Origin: Cohnella phaseoli
GTDB lineage: Bacteria > Bacillota > Bacilli > Paenibacillales > Paenibacillaceae
Length of the DNA stretch: 64,000 bases
Assembly: GCF_003386235.1 (NCBI RefSeq)
Contig: NZ_QRDZ01000008.1
Span: 206,018-270,017, forward strand
Direction: 5' to 3'
Shown: in pieces, positions 63,903-64,000 of the stretch
Numbering within the stretch: the stretch's first letter is position 1
How the letters are laid out: the number at the start of each line of letters is the position of its first letter
Notes under the pieces: model-generated
Told to the model about the DNA's origin: nothing
The model's database searches: none
Seen by the model: only the letters and a program-made list of their open reading frames with translations
Program-made: the position numbers and the translations under genes

Positions 63903-64000
63903 TTCATGGAGAGTTTGATCCTGGCTCAGGACGAACGCTGGCGGCGTGCCTAATACATGCAAGTCGAGCGGATCTCTGATGGAGCTTGCTCCTGATGAGG
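63903..64000 (+). rRNA. rrs: 16S ribosomal RNA, 5' end (partial)
   Basis: Starts about 8 nt before the conserved GAGTTTGATCCTGGCTCAG (63911 onward) and continues with GACGAACGCTGGCGGCGTGCC and TAATACATGCAAGTCGAGCG, then runs off the window edge. It begins the rRNA operon that follows gyrA in many Bacilli. Confidence 0.97.

Noticed and set aside
63600..63962. 120-codon minus-strand open frame
   Set aside because: It covers the rRNA promoter, boxA and the 16S start, which are non-coding.

Overview
The window is the replication-origin region of a spore-forming, moderately GC-rich Firmicute. It most resembles the Paenibacillaceae (Paenibacillus or Cohnella type). The evidence is the order rpsF-ssb-rpsR, spo0J-soj-noc-rsmG-mnmG-mnmE-jag-yidC-rnpA-rpmH, then dnaA-dnaN-yaaA-recF-remB-gyrB-gyrA and an rRNA operon. 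Sporulation-linked genes (yyaC, a YheC/YheD-type ATP-grasp gene), S-layer-homology (SLH) surface proteins, LplABC-type sugar transporters and a YesM/YesN-type two-component system point the same way. Species cannot be fixed from the sequence alone.

Region 1 (1-7.2 kb) is a catabolic cluster. A divergent IclR regulator faces a five-gene operon encoding a DapA/NanA-family lyase, a lipoprotein substrate-binding protein, two permeases and a cytoplasmic BNR beta-propeller protein with an FN3-like N-terminus. Two matching TTGTTCT-N7-AGAACA operators and a catabolite-repression (cre) site lie between them. The substrate is probably a sialic-acid-like or other keto-acid sugar, but this is inference.

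Region 2 (7.3-29.1 kb) is a polysaccharide-utilisation region, almost all on the minus strand. It holds a YesM/YesN sensor-regulator pair, a binding protein and two permeases, a six-hairpin glycosidase, a secreted TIM-barrel hydrolase with carbohydrate-binding modules, and an SLH protein with three C-terminal carbohydrate-binding repeats. A second giant SLH protein with Ig-like repeats follows. The two SLH genes end in nearly the same terminator sequence, and a ~51-bp tandem repeat lies beside the second.

Region 3 (29.2-36.2 kb) holds rpsR-ssb-rpsF with a candidate S6:S18 leader, yjzC, an amidase, tRNA-Ser(CGA) beside a tandem 190-bp duplication that copies the 3' end of the tRNA, an MscS channel, a DUF3343 protein, yyaC, a DUF4446 protein and a cysteine-desulfurase-like enzyme.

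Region 4 (36.3-45.8 kb) is the conserved origin-proximal block transcribed leftward, with three parS sites: one in spo0J and an inverted pair between noc and rsmG. Between rpmH and dnaA sits a 3.5-kb plus-strand islet: an OmpR/HAMP-kinase pair and two PepSY-domain exported proteins.

Region 5 (49.4-61.6 kb) is oriC, with DnaA boxes on both sides of dnaA and a candidate unwinding element before dnaN. It is followed by dnaN, yaaA, recF, remB, gyrB, the ATP-grasp gene (opposite strand), gyrA, an HD-GYP protein and an MgtC-family protein. The window closes with a YlaI-like zinc protein, a TetR regulator, an AlkD-like protein and the promoter, leader and first ~98 bases of a 16S rRNA gene.

Most housekeeping genes run away from oriC, as expected for leading-strand transcription. 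Exceptions are the PepSY islet, the IclR gene, the small membrane gene at 7.4 kb, yjzC and yyaC on the left arm, and the ATP-grasp, YlaI-like and AlkD-like genes on the right arm.
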